From the NCBI GenBank assembly GCA_010015745.1, contig ML978187.1:1-64000 (forward strand): a DNA stretch of 64,000 bases, read 5' to 3'. Of the stretch, positions 29,436-40,585 are shown piece by piece. The notes under the pieces were generated by a model. It was not told where the DNA came from, did no database searches, and was given only the letters and a program-made list of their open reading frames with translations. Each line of letters starts with the position of its first letter. Position 1 is the stretch's first letter. Both the position numbers and the translations under genes were made by a program. Source of the DNA: Setomelanomma holmii. Its lineage: Eukaryota; Ascomycota; Dothideomycetes; Pleosporales; Phaeosphaeriaceae.

Positions 29436-32318
29436 TCAACCAAACCTGACCTCACTGAACAAGCTTGCTCTAATCTGCATAATCGCAACCAGTTCCAACA
29501 CGAACTCCTGCAATATAACCACGTTGGTGATTATGTGCAACAAGCTAGCTTCGCGAACATCGTCCTGCTCTTTCTCCTTCTCCGCTCCAGATGCCTCACC
29601 GTCCTCGTCGTCTTTCGGAGGGGGTTGATACTTTGACAGCATAACCTCAATGGTTTGGGATCCTACAGGTCTCCGAAATCGGATACGTCTCTTGAATACA
29701 TCTTGATGTCGCAACCCCGCGAAGTTTGCATCAATGTCTGAAAAGAGGGTCGTCTGGCGTTTTCCTGCCTGCGGTGCGGGTAGCGGTGACAGACCTCTTG
29801 AAGGGGAGCCAACCATAGTCGATCCACCGAAGCGCGATGGCGCAGGAGACGCTGTTGGAGTGCTGCGCTGCTCGGCGAGAGCCTCTTTCCGCCCTCGCGG
29901 AGATTGTGTTCTTGAGGGTGTTGTAGAGCTGTCGAGAACATGCTTTGGTATTTGCGGAGTCCAGGATCCTGCAGGTGTATCTGACGATTGTCGGCTGGGC
30001 TTCATCTGAGGTGTCGGCATCTTCATTGCATCATGCATCTCCTCATGGAAGCGAAACGCGGTCTTGCGACTCGCGACAAGATCATCCCAGTCCCTTACGT
30101 CGGCACGCAAAGCTTCAATTTGCTCATTGAGTTGCTGCAAGCAGGCAAGCAATGGCGGTGTGGCTGCTGGCTTCCAAGTGGGAAGTCTGCCAGCCATGAG
30201 CATGCTTCGAAAGTTGTCATTGGTGAACTCGGTAGGTTCTGGTCCCGCTTCTTCGAACTCATAATCCGCCGGGTCAACGGACAACCAGCCTTCCAGATGA
30301 AGCTGAGAACAAGTCCCCATGCAGACGATAGTCTCGGTCAAGGCGAGATTTGTCTCAATGTCGTTGGTGAGGAAATGCCGCAACAAGTCAACAAGCGACT
30401 GGCAGAGCGGATCTTCTGGCACGAGATAGTGGGAATCGACCTCTCTTGCTGACGACTCCGCTGTGTCAAAGTAGCCCTGACTCTTCGAGGAGACGCCCGG
30501 CAGAGCTATGGCCTTCAAGGAGCAAGGGTGACTCTCCAGCAGGCTCTGTATGTCCTTCAGGTGACTTTCGTAAGCTTCATCCACACCGTCTTCGCCAGCG
30601 ACATTGATAGCAAGGTTCAAGTACGTCTCGAGTTCGATGTTGAGGCCGCCTATTGTTCGGAAGGGTTCCTTGTGGTGCGCATGCATGATTTTGACCAGAG
30701 ACCCTAGGGCGTAACCATGGTTCTTACTCAATATAATCGTGGTCAGCTTTAAACCCGCCGCAATTGTCTGCGCATTCCGCGAGCTGGTGCTGCCGAGTAC
30801 CAAGTCAACCAGATTGAACAAGGAAGGATTGAACCGATCGTCGTCCTTGTCCTGCGCATTGGTAAGCAATAGTGATTGTCGTCGCTTGAGAGCAGCTGGA
30901 GAGCGTGGCATCCTTGGTGATGAGACTGTGTAATCCTGGAGTCCAAGAAGGTACTGAAGGATCATATTGACGAGCTCAGGATGATCCAGCGCACCGAGTA
31001 TTCGTCTGAGGTAGGTAAGCACCGCGACTGAAGAGCCACCGTCGGCGTCCGAAGACTCCAGTAGTGAGGGGTACCTACTGTCAGTCAGCGTTTTGGGGTA
31101 TCGATAGTACTGCACAGAAGACGCACAGTAACTGCTGCAAAAACAAAATCTGAAAGTGATCGATTAAGGTATGTCTAACGTCAGTCGACCGGCAATGCTC
31201 CAGCACATCTTGCCAAAATGTGAGATAGGATAAGAAGGTTAGGAGATGGTTCTGGAAATCTTCGCCAAAGAAGCTCTCAGCTTGCGGATTGGGTTGCATC
31301 TCACCGTAATCGGAGAGTGACAGTATAATTGGCAAATTTTGCGGCGGATGCAGTACCGATAGCTTTCTAGCACCAGTCAGCGGTTGTTTGGCCCAGGTGT
31401 AATCGTATCCTGACGTACCTGCTCAGTTGACTGTACAGTGCTCCTAGACCAGTTGCCATCAACGTAGGCAGGTCGCTGTTCACGATCCATGCTTCTAATG
31501 TCAGTGACTTCGAGGCCGACTCGAAGACGTAGAGTAATCCTGTGCGCGCAAAGTCTCCAATACGACCTTCGTGATGGACATGGTCAATCAGTTGGTAGCA
31601 CAGAGGAAAGTCTTCTTTCTGCGTGACGCCCGCAAAGTCCACCTTCTGATTCGCAAGTTGGCCACTCGAGTCTGTGGAAGCTGTGGTGAACCAGACTGGC
31701 AATATCTCTGGCTGTAGTCGAATCTTGGCTGCGATGCCGAACAGCAGCTCCACAATATCTGCTTCGATGTCTTCTCCGACGCCCATACTCCCTGAACCGA
31801 CGGTGCGATTGACGAAGTTCATCAGTGACACCGCGAATACATCGTTCTCCAAGAAGTCCTCCTCTTCACTATCGATGAGGGCATTGTAGAATGCGACCGC
31901 GTCTCTTACCATTCCTTCATCGTGCGAAGTCGCCGCAATCTTCGAGACTGCCGTGTATATTTGCTGAGCAGCAGCAAACTGGAGGCACGTGTGTGGTGCG
32001 GGCGATCGAGACTCATCGTTGAGTATCGCGGTGAGGGCTTGGAAGCCGCGGCGGATGTTGCCCAAGGCCTCGCGATCGCTTGCGAGGTTCTGCGCTTTTT
32101 GCCATGTTTGCTAAGAAAGGTAAGCTCAGGTATCTCTCACCCTCAACTGGACGCATACCAGGACTTGATTGTATCGTTGGCGGAAGCGTGCCAGACGCTG
32201 TTGTGGGTTGTTTGGTGCGGCTTGCTTCTTCTGGGAGGAGCCGCCGAGGAGCCTAACCCACTACATCTTGTCAGCAGACATTGGGCAGATGGCATAACAG
32301 GTCGCATACGAAGTCCAT
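29436..32318 (-). CDS. FHIP (RAI16-like), subunit of the FTS-Hook-FHIP dynein adaptor
   Basis: FHIP links early endosomes to dynein through Hook in filamentous fungi. Five exons (32318-32310, 32260-32159, 32110-31419, 31366-31127, 31074-29436) join in phase to 893 residues. The first exon is only nine bases, ATG GAC TTC, and splices to WVRLLGGSSQKKQAAPNN, giving the conserved MDFWxRLLGG start. Other landmarks are RFRQRYNQVL, HTLIDHFQILFLQQLLYPSLLESSD and GGSSVAVLTYLRRIL. The last spans the final intron. An armadillo-like RAI16 core fills most of the protein, followed by a Ser/Pro-rich linker (near residues 640-760). A helical end LLHIITNVVILQEFVLELVAI follows. The gene looks intact. Confidence 0.9.
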
Positions 32319-32795
32319 GGAGAGGTCTATACACCCCGCATGGAAGCGGCGTGGTGGGGGATGTGCAGTGCGGCTTCGCAGCGGTCGACGCGGGTCGCGT
32401 CCGTGGTTGGCTCGAGCTTGAGTTTCAAAACTCAGAATGTCGCAGACAGGAACGACCGACCTTTCACATTGACAATGGCCCACAGAACATGATGAATCAA
32501 CCTCCAGAAGACGTACACCATCATAGGGATTGTCTGAATGTACTATAGTTTGATGTTCAACGGCCCTATGTGTTCAAAGCATAGACCATAACGAGCGCCT
32601 AAGATCCACAGCACCCCAGCACGTTGTGAATTTGGTTCACGGCCAAGCTGATGTATAGTAGTCGACAAACGATGGTGGCTGAGTGTATTGATATGTCTCG
32701 CTGATCTACTGTCTTATATAGGGGCAGTTGCTTCCAAGGGCACCGCTGTGCAACTCTCTATGGCTTTCATCGCCCACGACTGCTGCTATTATCAT
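32319..32795. other. intergenic, nothing recognised
   Basis: About 480 bases between two minus-strand genes. No feature is supported beyond the FHIP upstream region. Confidence 0.45.
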
Positions 32796-34159
32796 TCAAC
32801 ATTCACCAAGCAGGCGTTCTTGTAGATCTCTAGGCATGGCCATTCGTTCCATTTGTTCCATTCCCACCTTCCCAGCCATATTTACAAGTGCACTCTCAAT
32901 GTACTCATATCGCTCCTCTTCATCCTGTCCGATTGTCAGTCAAGTCAACAAACCCTACCCTAAAAACAGTCTTACCCAGTACTTATTGAACCCAACCCCA
33001 TAGCAAACTTCATCATACGACAATATTTGCGGCGGCGCACCTTCCGTCATACTCTTCTTCAGCGCCTCGAGCGTTTCGCGAATGGACCTGAGTTTCGCAG
33101 CGACCAAGGTCCATGGGTACGCCACGGCCGCGAAACCGAGACTTGCGAGATCGGCCGCGGACAGGTTTTCGGTTTTGCCGCCCTCGATGACTACTACTTG
33201 TCAGCACATCACACGGTCATGGGAGAAGAGGGACTCAAAAGGGACTGGAACGTACTGTTGGCAAACATGCAAATATCAACCTCCTTGACGCATTGTGCTA
33301 TGGCTTCCTTATCTGGCAGTGCTTCAACAAATACAGCGTCGAAACCGATACGCTTCAAATCTTCTGCGCGCGTCATGACTTCGTCCCAGCCGAGGATCAG
33401 GCTGTCTGTGCGTGCGAGGATGGAGATGTCATTGCCTTTGTTGCGCGCGTCGACGGCAGCTTAGATACGTGCGTATGCATCGCCGCGGGAGACGACTGAT
33501 TTGCCTTTGGTGTGGCCGCATCCTCTCATTCATCATGTCAGCACATCCGTATGTAACCTCCCCAGGTGGAGCGAAAGGGCGAAAATGTGGTTGCTTACTC
33601 TTCGGCCACGCCTGATCCTCAATCATGACTCCCACAGCCCCTGCTTCCGCATAATACTCCACCGTCCTCTTAACATTCATCGGGCTTCCGTATCCAGTGT
33701 CCGCATCCGCCATGATGGGTACATCGACCATTCGCACCGCCTCCTGGATCTTATGACACATCTCTGCCATGGCAATGTATCCCGTATCTGGCAGGTCTAG
33801 TGAACTCGCGCAGGGATACCCGGCGAGGGAGATCATGGGAAAGCCAGCTTCTTCGCATAGCCGGGATGAGAGGCCGTCGTAGGAACAGCAGTGGGCTAGG
33901 ATTTTGGAGGGGTTGGATTGTGCTTCGAGCATCATTGTGCGGAGGCGAGAGGTTTGGATCGAGGGGATGCGGCCGCGAACATTTGGGAGTTGGATAGATT
34001 CGGTGCTTGTTACATTTGGCTTGCTGGATTTGAGGACGCGGTTTTGTTCGAAGACGAACTATGATACAGAAGGTCGTTGTTAGTCATGGTTTACGGATTG
34101 GACTTGGTGTCACAGATACATACCGGATAGGCAACAGTGTTGACAATGGACTTTGGCAT
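32796..34159 (-). pseudogene. isocitrate lyase/PEP mutase-family enzyme with a nonsense codon
   Basis: The family cleaves or rearranges 2-hydroxy or phosphonate acids (isocitrate lyase, methylisocitrate lyase, oxaloacetase). Several exons can be joined. The order is MPKSIVNTVAYP, then RLRTMMLEAQ, SLAGYPCASSLDLPDTGY, IMADADTGYG (metal/substrate loop), VMIEDQAWPK, and then KRCGHTKGK, close to the ICL signature K-[KR]-C-G-H. After this exon's AYARI the frame has TAA at 33463-33461 where relatives have Lys or Gln before AAVDARN. Coding continues through ILARTDS, IEGGKTENLSAADLASLGF, PPQILSYDEVCYGVGF and MERMAMPRDLQERLL to TGA 32798-32796. The stop is the only lesion I found. A TATA-like box (TATATAAA on the minus strand) lies 107 bases upstream. 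Confidence 0.75.
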
Positions 34160-34575
34160 CTTAAGACTGTGATCTGGAAATTGAAGAATAAGAGCTGAAG
34201 GTGATTCTCACTGCAATTGAGCTGTTCCATTTGATGATATCAACTCCAAGAAGTTTCCGTCGAGGTTTATATACCATCTTGCTGTTCTTGTTACTTGGAA
34301 AGTCTTACGGGAACCTTACGATACTTTACCTCGTCTCCGCACCACCAAGTCCATAGTGCAGGAAACCTCCGGATACTTGTAAACTTCCGGACCGAGAAGC
34401 CGGGGTTGGCGCTTCCCCACAACATGCACTCCAGATTCTCGCTAGTGACGTTATAAGCCCCTGATGTTGACCCAGTTTGACATGGTCCTTCTCAAGATCG
34501 ATCGTACCACTTCGTGTGCAACTTGCGAGTACTCCGTTACCTCTTTCTACTACTTGGATACGATCCATTCTTACG
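34160..34575. promoter_or_regulatory. shared divergent promoter region with a TATA-like box at 34266-34273
   Basis: About 415 bases separate the ICL-family pseudogene (minus) from the ACS-type transporter pseudogene (plus). A minus-strand TATATAAA at 34273-34266 suits the former. This arrangement is common for an enzyme and its substrate transporter that are co-expressed (inference). Confidence 0.5.
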
Positions 34576-35974
34576 ATGACCGATATCGAACAGGGCAATT
34601 CGCAAGCCCAGACCATCGAGTTCATGGAGTCTTCCGACCCAAAAATAGAGGCAGCGCCAGTCCATGTATCCGTGGCAGACCAGACCCACATCCGCAGAAA
34701 GGTACGCTCGGCCGGTTTGAGGAAATCTTGCGCAATTGCTGATGATGGTTGCAGTTCGACAAGAAGATATTGTCCATAGTCTACCTTCTTTACCTCCTCA
34801 CATACCTCGATCGTGGCAACATTGGCAACGCAAAAACCGCCGGCATCATGAAGTATCTCCATCTCACCAACATCGCTTGGGTCTGGGTGCTCCAATTCTT
34901 TTACATCTGCTGAGTTCTCTTCGAGTGGACGCAACTATTCTGGAAGATCTTGCCTGCACACATATACGTCGCTTTGTTGTGCTTTCTATAGGCCGCGTCG
35001 AGATCCATTCCAATCGATTGTAGGCTAAAGCATGTGTAGTTGGGGCGCCTGTGCGATGCTGACCGGTGTAGCTCAGAACAAAGCTGGACTGATAACTGCT
35101 CGCGCCTTTTTTGGCTTCTTCGAAGTAGCCTTCGGTGCCGGTCCACCGTACTTCTTGTCCCTTTTCTATCAATGTCGCGAGTTGGGTAGACGTGTCGCAT
35201 TGTTGACTGGAATGTCGCCGCTGGCAAACTGCTTTGCCTCGTCCTTGGCGTATGGTCCTCTTCACATCAGAGCATCGATTGCGGGTTGGCGATTACTATT
35301 CCTTGTTAGTGAGTTGTCATGGTTCGATTTTGCTGGCATTGTCTCGGTGACTGACGTGGTCTCCAGAGGGCACACCGACCGTTCTCTGTGCAGCACCCCC
35401 GTGTACTTCTACCTCCCTGCTTCGCCAGATACAACGGCCTTCCTCACCAAGGAAGAGAAGCTTCAGGCCCGCGAGCGATTGCAGACTATCGATCGCACCG
35501 CGAAAACCAAATTCAACTGGTCTCGGATATTCGCAGGTCTCAAGGACTACCAGAACTGGGTCTATGCCCTCATTCACTTTTGCTGCAACTATAGCTTCGC
35601 CGCATTGTCCAACTTCCTCGCTACCATCGTCCGCGACACGGGATACAGCAGTGTCAATGCGCAGCGCTTGACCGCTCCTGCTTACTTCCTCGGGGTCCTT
35701 TGCTGCATGTTTGTAGCCTGGGCATCGGACAAGTATGGCAAGCGAGGGTGGGTTTTTGCCGGAATTACCTCGATGGGCACAGGAGCTTACCTGATGGTAG
35801 TTACCGTCCAAGACGAGGTAAAGACTGGCCCTCGATACGCCGCAATTTACTTCGTGCTGCGGTACATTCCCAGCGCTGGCGCTCAATATCACTTGGTTGC
35901 TGAACAACCAGGGTGGTGACTCGAAGAAGGATGCTGGACTTGGGATATTGGCCACACTGTTTACCGCAGCTTGA
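34576..35974 (+). pseudogene. ACS-family (anion:cation symporter) MFS transporter, broken
   Basis: Relatives import carboxylates, vitamins or allantoate. Exon 1 (MTDIEQGNSQAQTIEFMESS) splices to the first membrane region YLLTYLDRGNIGNAKTAGI, the ACS hallmark. Further hallmarks are QNKAGLITARAFFGFFEVAFGAG, YFLSLFYQ, SPLANCFASSLAYG and SFAALSNFLATIVRDTGYSSVNAQ. Lesions: TGA at 34911-34913 where Tyr is expected; an ATAG sequence instead of an intron donor near 34993; an extra C near 35393-35398 shifting the frame before VYFYLPASPDT; and another shift near 35885, after which NNQGGDSKKDAGLGILATL ends early at 35974. The last helices are missing. The family is clear, and the gene cannot make a full transporter. 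Confidence 0.82.
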
Positions 35975-36263
35975 GAGATGCGCAGATGTGGATTGATGGT
36001 TCGAGGATGGAAAAGGTGGTCGATTGGAAGGTGGAGAAGTGTTGAGCGCCTTTCGAGTCGGAAAGTGACGTCCCGTCCCAGTCGCTTCCGCAACTGTTGG
36101 CATCACAGCTTGCAACTGCACTTCCACAGGACGCAGCGCGACCGAACAATAGAAGATCAATACCAAAGCGCTCAAAAGTGTCGTAGATACATACAAGTCG
36201 TAATTCACTCCGTACATCCAACATTGAACCCTCTCGCCCCAGTTGTTCCAGTAATCTCGCCCC

Positions 36264-36521
36264 TCAAAACTCTCTCTCAAACCCATCATCCGCCGCAGGC
36301 GCTTGTCGTAGATCGACCTCCTCAAAATTTCTCCCGTTTACGAGATGACCGTCCCCCGTTCTCCTTCCTCTCTGAGCCTCCAAATCAGTACCCCTAGTCT
36401 CATCCGGCCTCAACGGTCTCAGCAACTTGTAGCACCCCGCGTAGAAAAGTGCTGATATGAGTGCGAGTATGAAGATGATGCCGATGACTACAAATGCTAT
36501 AGAGGCTTTGCTGAGGGACAT
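36264..36521 (-). CDS. small single-pass membrane protein
   Basis: A 85-residue protein starts at 36521 (MSLSKASIAFVVIGIIFILAL). One hydrophobic helix spans about residues 8-27, followed by Cys-Tyr-Lys and a hydrophilic, charged C-terminal half (RPDETRGTDLEAQRGRRTG, ending FEREF). An upstream in-frame extension to 36629 is His/Thr-rich and less likely. No family is recognised. A second gene of the same design lies 444 bases upstream on the same strand. Topology with the tail in the cytosol is an inference from the basic residues after the helix. Confidence 0.6.
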   Translation of the reverse strand: MSLSKASIAFVVIGIIFILALISALFYAGCYKLLRPLRPDETRGTDLEAQRGRRTGDGHLVNGRNFEEVDLRQAPAADDGFEREF

Positions 36522-36964
36522 TATCGTGTTGTGTTGTGTTCGAGAAGTGTGTGTTTGTGGTTGGGTGTGAGCTTTGCTGCAATATCTTGATGAAAGTAGG
36601 AAAGTTGTGGATGAGCGGAAGAGTAGCAAATCTGGAGAGAGACTGTAAGACTGGTTAGGGGCTTTGATACATAAGAGTAGTCGAGATGTGAATTAGGTTG
36701 TAATATGAAACATCCTGGGAAGACAGAGGAGTATGAAGCATGGTCCATTGACACATGATCCATCTTTCACACACAGTCTTTACGATTACGAGTACAAGCT
36801 TTCTCAAGTCAAGCCGACCCTACAGTCACGCTCTGTCGAATCTTACATGCCTTCATCTCCCACTTTCACGCAGCTCCTTCCCATCTTGCAACTCCTTCCT
36901 TCAGTCAATCAATCATATTTCCCCTTGTACATCCACTCCCTCAAACCAGCCCTTCATCATACCT
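36522..36964. other. intergenic between two small membrane-protein genes
   Basis: About 440 bases, upstream region of the 36521 gene. A 143-codon + frame at 36755-37186 lies antisense to the next gene and is Ser/Pro-rich; I regard it as a shadow. Confidence 0.45.
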
Positions 36965-37258
36965 CTAATTCCCTCCCTTCCCAGCTTCAACATCGGCCCT
37001 GACCTCAGACTTTCTGGCCCACGCTTGCATCTCCCTCGCTCCTTCCTCAGTCTGCGCCCTTTTCCTCCGCGCATTGATTGTGTAGCACATGCACATCAGC
37101 ATCAGGGTGATGGCAACCACGACGCCAGTGACGATAATCTACGCCAGGCTAAGTCAGTCTTCGTTACGAAAGAGGGTAGAAAGTGAAGGGAGGCACTTCA
37201 AATCGAAGCGACTCACACCAAGGATGATGCCGAGGTTGATGCTTGAGGCGGTGCGCAT
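36965..37258 (-). CDS. second small single-pass membrane protein
   Basis: Two exons (37258-37217, 37138-36965) join in phase to 71 residues. Residues 8-33 (LGIILG, then IIVTGVVVAITLMLMCMCY after the intron) form one membrane helix. It is followed by a basic stretch NARRKRAQ and a charged, Ala-rich tail ending EAGKGGN. The intron (GTGAGT donor) interrupts the helix. No family is recognised. The helix-then-charged-tail design resembles the gene at 36264-36521, but sequence identity is low. The call rests on the clean splice and hydrophobic pattern. Confidence 0.55.
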
Positions 37259-38104
37259 TGTAAATGATTTTGTGCTGTGTCGGTTTGGTGTGTGACGCGT
37301 GACGAGTTTGAGCGACGCGTAAGAAAGGTGAGCGACGTGTGTGCTTGGACTTGCTGTGCGTGGTGGACTGTCCAGTCTCTAGGTGGAGGAGTGCGACCTT
37401 GCCAACGACTGCAGTGGACGGGATCAGCTTTACAAGTTGAGTAGTTCGAAGACGTGTGCGATGTGTGAGGCTGTCATGCGGAGGACAATTTTGACGTGAT
37501 GGTGTTGGCACAGGTCTACCACGTGGGCTTCGAGGAAGGTGTGAGTGAAGCATGAGATGAACATGAGATTTGCGACACCACACCAGGCTCGTCTTCATCT
37601 GATGGAGAGGGTGGGTGAACACTCTGGACCCCGCGGCGATCGTGTTGTGCGGAGCAAGACGAGAAGATAGCATCGAGCCGAATCGTCACTGCACGTGTGG
37701 CACTGTCAAAGACACTGAACGTACTCTATCGATGACACTTCATTGTCCGTTCACTACCTGCCCGTATTCTATGCCAACGTCCCTTTTCCCTGCATGCCCA
37801 CCTATCCCTACAGATATAAACCTACAACAAGTTGAAGAAGAAAGAAAAGCGAAGGTGGTAAGGTCAAGTATTAGGGCAAGGTAATACGCAATCAGATTAC
37901 AAAGCGATACATCAAGCCAAACACGATGTGAAACGCCTGCCCAATACCATGACCAAGATAAGATGCAAATGAAACGTGGGTGAAGAGACAGTGGAAAGCT
38001 AGCCAAACAACTAAATCTGGGTAAATGGTGGGGAATATCGCACACTGAAGTGGAGCCGAGTTTTGAGATATCCTTGCGTGTGTTGTGCCTCGTGATCCTG
38101 CCTT
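37259..38104. other. intergenic, nothing recognised
   Basis: About 850 bases, including the 3' untranslated region of the RRM-protein gene. No supported gene. Confidence 0.45.
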
Positions 38105-40585
38105 TTACTGGGCGACGACGTCCTCCTCAGCCCATCCAGGCAGGCCACCATCGCCTTGAATAGCAAGACCGTAACCGCCGTTGCCGCTGCCGAAACCACC
38201 GATACCAGAGCTCAAGCTGCCGAATGAGCCTTGCTGAGGGCCTTGGCTCGACTGAATCGAGTTGAAAGGACCTTGGGTGAAGGCTGGCAGACTCACGGCG
38301 CGAGAGTGCTGAGCACGCGAGTTCAGGTTCGAAGGAGCGAGAAGGCCGCCGACAGTAGTCGCGCCAGAGCCGTTACCGCTTGACGAGCCATTGATGAGGC
38401 TGAAGCTCGACGTGCTGTTATGCGAGGTATGCGAGTGATGCGGCTGCGGCGACGGGTTGAGCTGGTCAGCGCCGTAGAAGGCTGCTTGTGGAGACTGGAA
38501 CGACTGTTGCGACTGCTGGTTCTGCTGCGCTTGTTGCTGAAGGGAAGCCTCTGCTTGCTGGTGTTGTTGTGCTTGCTGCGCTTGGAGGTACATCATCAAA
38601 GGGTTGTTGTTTCCAGAGTTGAGGATGTTCGCCGGAGCTGGCGCCTGCATCGCTGGGAACTGTCCATTCGTGCTACCTCCTGAGCCAGGAGCGCCAGATC
38701 CTGTTGGTGAGACAGAAGCGCCTGCGCGGTTGGGGTGGAGTCCATTGATGGGCGATGGTGACTGAACGCCATCGCTGCCACTCTGTTGGGCCTGAGCTTG
38801 CTGGTTATTCATTTGGCGGGGAGGGTTGCCACAGCGGTCCTTGCCAAAGTTGACCTTGAAGCGCTTGTATTCCTCGCGGCCGCGGACAGCTTCAATCGCC
38901 TTGATAGCATTCGCGATGTTGGTGAAGTTGACGAAGGCACAGCTCTTCTCGCGAAGGGTATTAACCAATTCGATTTCACCGTACTCCGAGAAGTCCTGCC
39001 TGAGACGATCCTCGGTCCAAGACTCATCAAGATTGCCAATGTAGACGTTACGTGAAGCGCCACCACTGACAGCGAGTGCAATCGCGGGTGGAAGAGCACC
39101 CGAATGCTTGCCCCAGCCAATCTTCAGCCGGCGGTTGTGAATCATCAGACCCTGAAGGTTGCTGAGGGCGTAGAAGGAAGCGGCAGACGTAGGATCGATG
39201 AAGGTAACGAAGCAAATGTGCTTGTCGGGAATGTACCGAATGTGATGTAGAAGGCCGCCACGCACAACATTGCAAATTTCTTCAATTGTCGTCTCGGGGT
39301 GAATGTTGCCAAGGTAGACGGTACGGTTGCCTAGATTGTTCACACCACCTGCAGAGGTGGCGACTGCGGCAGCAGCGACAGACTGCTGAGCGAGGGCGTT
39401 GGAGATCATGTCGCGATCCGCACCGTTGAGTACATGAGCATAGCCGGGAGCAATACCAAGGTATTGCGCAGCGTTCTGTTGTTGAGTCTTGGAGACGTAT
39501 GCGCAACGATCCTTACCGTAGTAGACACGCCTAGGAGCTTGCCACTTGGGCTCTTGAGGAAGCTGCGCAACAGCCTTGATCGCATTGCCAATAGACAAAA
39601 AGTGGACGAAGCCAATAGCCTTTTCGCGCACAATCTTGACAGTGTCAATGGGACCAAACTTGCTCAAATCCTCGCGGAGCTCATCCTCAGAAACATCCTC
39701 TGGCAAATTGCCCAGGTACACATTACGCGAAGCACCTGACTGCTGAACAGCCAGTGCTACCGATGTAGGCACCTGCGATGGCTTGCCCCACCCAATCTTG
39801 ATATCCTGACCCCGAATCGACAACTTTTTCAAGATTGCGTCCGAGTGGAAATGGGTGGCCGAGCTGCTGTCCAAGAAAGAAATGAAAGCACAGTTCTTAT
39901 CAGGGAGCAGTCTCACGGACTCAATCTGTCCACTCCTCACATGGCCCAGAATCTCCTCCGCGGATGTCTCAGGGGGAATGTTGCCCAGGTAAACGGTCCT
40001 GCTAGTTCCTGAAACAAGACCCGGGGCGATTGGCATGCTGGAACCGAGGCCCCCCAGGCCTTGACTACCGAAACCACCAAAACCGCCAGTCGGTGACTGA
40101 GGACCACCGAAGAAGCCCGGACCGTTCATGCTGGTAGGAGAGACGAGGTTTTGGTAGAGCTGAGGCGAAAGTGGCTGCTGCATGGGAGAGCCAACTTGCT
40201 GTGACTGGTGGCTCTGCTGTTGCGACTGATTCTGCTGAGCGAACTGCGCAAAGTTCTGGAACTGTGGAGAAGTGAAGGCCGAAGGTGAGCCAGGTTGGAA
40301 CGGACTGCCTAAAAGCAGCTGCGAGGGGAGCAAAGGGGTGAAGTTCATGTCATAGCCAGTACCTGGTGTCTGCATATCAGCGCCATTCTGATGGCCTGGA
40401 GCAAGTCTGCCAGTGTTGATGGACATGTTGCTCGGCCTCTCAGGGTGTCTGTCGGCATAGCCTGGTTGGTTTGTAGCGAATGCGCCGTGTGAGAATCCGT
40501 GATGGCCACCGTTAATCTGCCTCTGGAAGCTCGTCTGAAGACGGGGGCCGTTAGGGGCATTCGGGGCGGAATCGTGTTGCTGCAT
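38105..40585 (-). CDS. four-RRM RNA-binding protein of the Nrd1/Msa2 type
   Basis: In fission yeast Nrd1 binds mRNAs and represses the onset of sexual differentiation. This single-exon protein of 826 residues has four RRMs. They begin near RTVYLGNIPPETS (about 198), RNVYLGNLPEDVS (about 290), RTVYLGNIHPETT (about 425) and RNVYIGNLDESWT (about 520). The phrases KIGWGKPSQVP and KIGWGKHSGALPPAIALAV after RRM1 and RRM3, and the (V/K)xxGKDRCG(NPP) end of RRM4, are specific to this group. N- and C-terminal arms are Gln/Ser/Gly-rich and low-complexity. The C-terminal polyQ part is encoded by CAG/CAA runs near 38500-38580. Length and layout match the family. Upstream DNA of about 1.4 kb may include a long leader. 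Confidence 0.9.
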   Translation of the reverse strand: MQQHDSAPNAPNGPRLQTSFQRQINGGHHGFSHGAFATNQPGYADRHPERPSNMSINTGRLAPGHQNGADMQTPGTGYDMNFTPLLPSQLLLGSPFQPGSPSAFTSPQFQNFAQFAQQNQSQQQSHQSQQVGSPMQQPLSPQLYQNLVSPTSMNGPGFFGGPQSPTGGFGGFGSQGLGGLGSSMPIAPGLVSGTSRTVYLGNIPPETSAEEILGHVRSGQIESVRLLPDKNCAFISFLDSSSATHFHSDAILKKLSIRGQDIKIGWGKPSQVPTSVALAVQQSGASRNVYLGNLPEDVSEDELREDLSKFGPIDTVKIVREKAIGFVHFLSIGNAIKAVAQLPQEPKWQAPRRVYYGKDRCAYVSKTQQQNAAQYLGIAPGYAHVLNGADRDMISNALAQQSVAAAAVATSAGGVNNLGNRTVYLGNIHPETTIEEICNVVRGGLLHHIRYIPDKHICFVTFIDPTSAASFYALSNLQGLMIHNRRLKIGWGKHSGALPPAIALAVSGGASRNVYIGNLDESWTEDRLRQDFSEYGEIELVNTLREKSCAFVNFTNIANAIKAIEAVRGREEYKRFKVNFGKDRCGNPPRQMNNQQAQAQQSGSDGVQSPSPINGLHPNRAGASVSPTGSGAPGSGGSTNGQFPAMQAPAPANILNSGNNNPLMMYLQAQQAQQHQQAEASLQQQAQQNQQSQQSFQSPQAAFYGADQLNPSPQPHHSHTSHNSTSSFSLINGSSSGNGSGATTVGGLLAPSNLNSRAQHSRAVSLPAFTQGPFNSIQSSQGPQQGSFGSLSSGIGGFGSGNGGYGLAIQGDGGLPGWAEEDVVAQ

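Noticed and set aside
32731..33003. Possible + strand gene near the ICL-family 3' end with a TATATAGG at 32714
   Set aside because: The region is the antisense of the last ICL-family exons, and no spliced + strand product is plausible.
35317..36093. 258-codon minus frame over the ACS transporter
   Set aside because: It is antisense to clear transporter coding sequence and shows no domain of its own.
36755..37186. 143-codon + frame rich in Ser and Pro
   Set aside because: It lies antisense to the spliced small membrane protein at 36965-37258, whose splice and hydrophobic pattern are better supported.
38420..38683. Leu/Arg-rich + frame over the C-terminus of the RRM protein
   Set aside because: It is the antisense of CAG-rich polyglutamine coding DNA, a common source of false frames.
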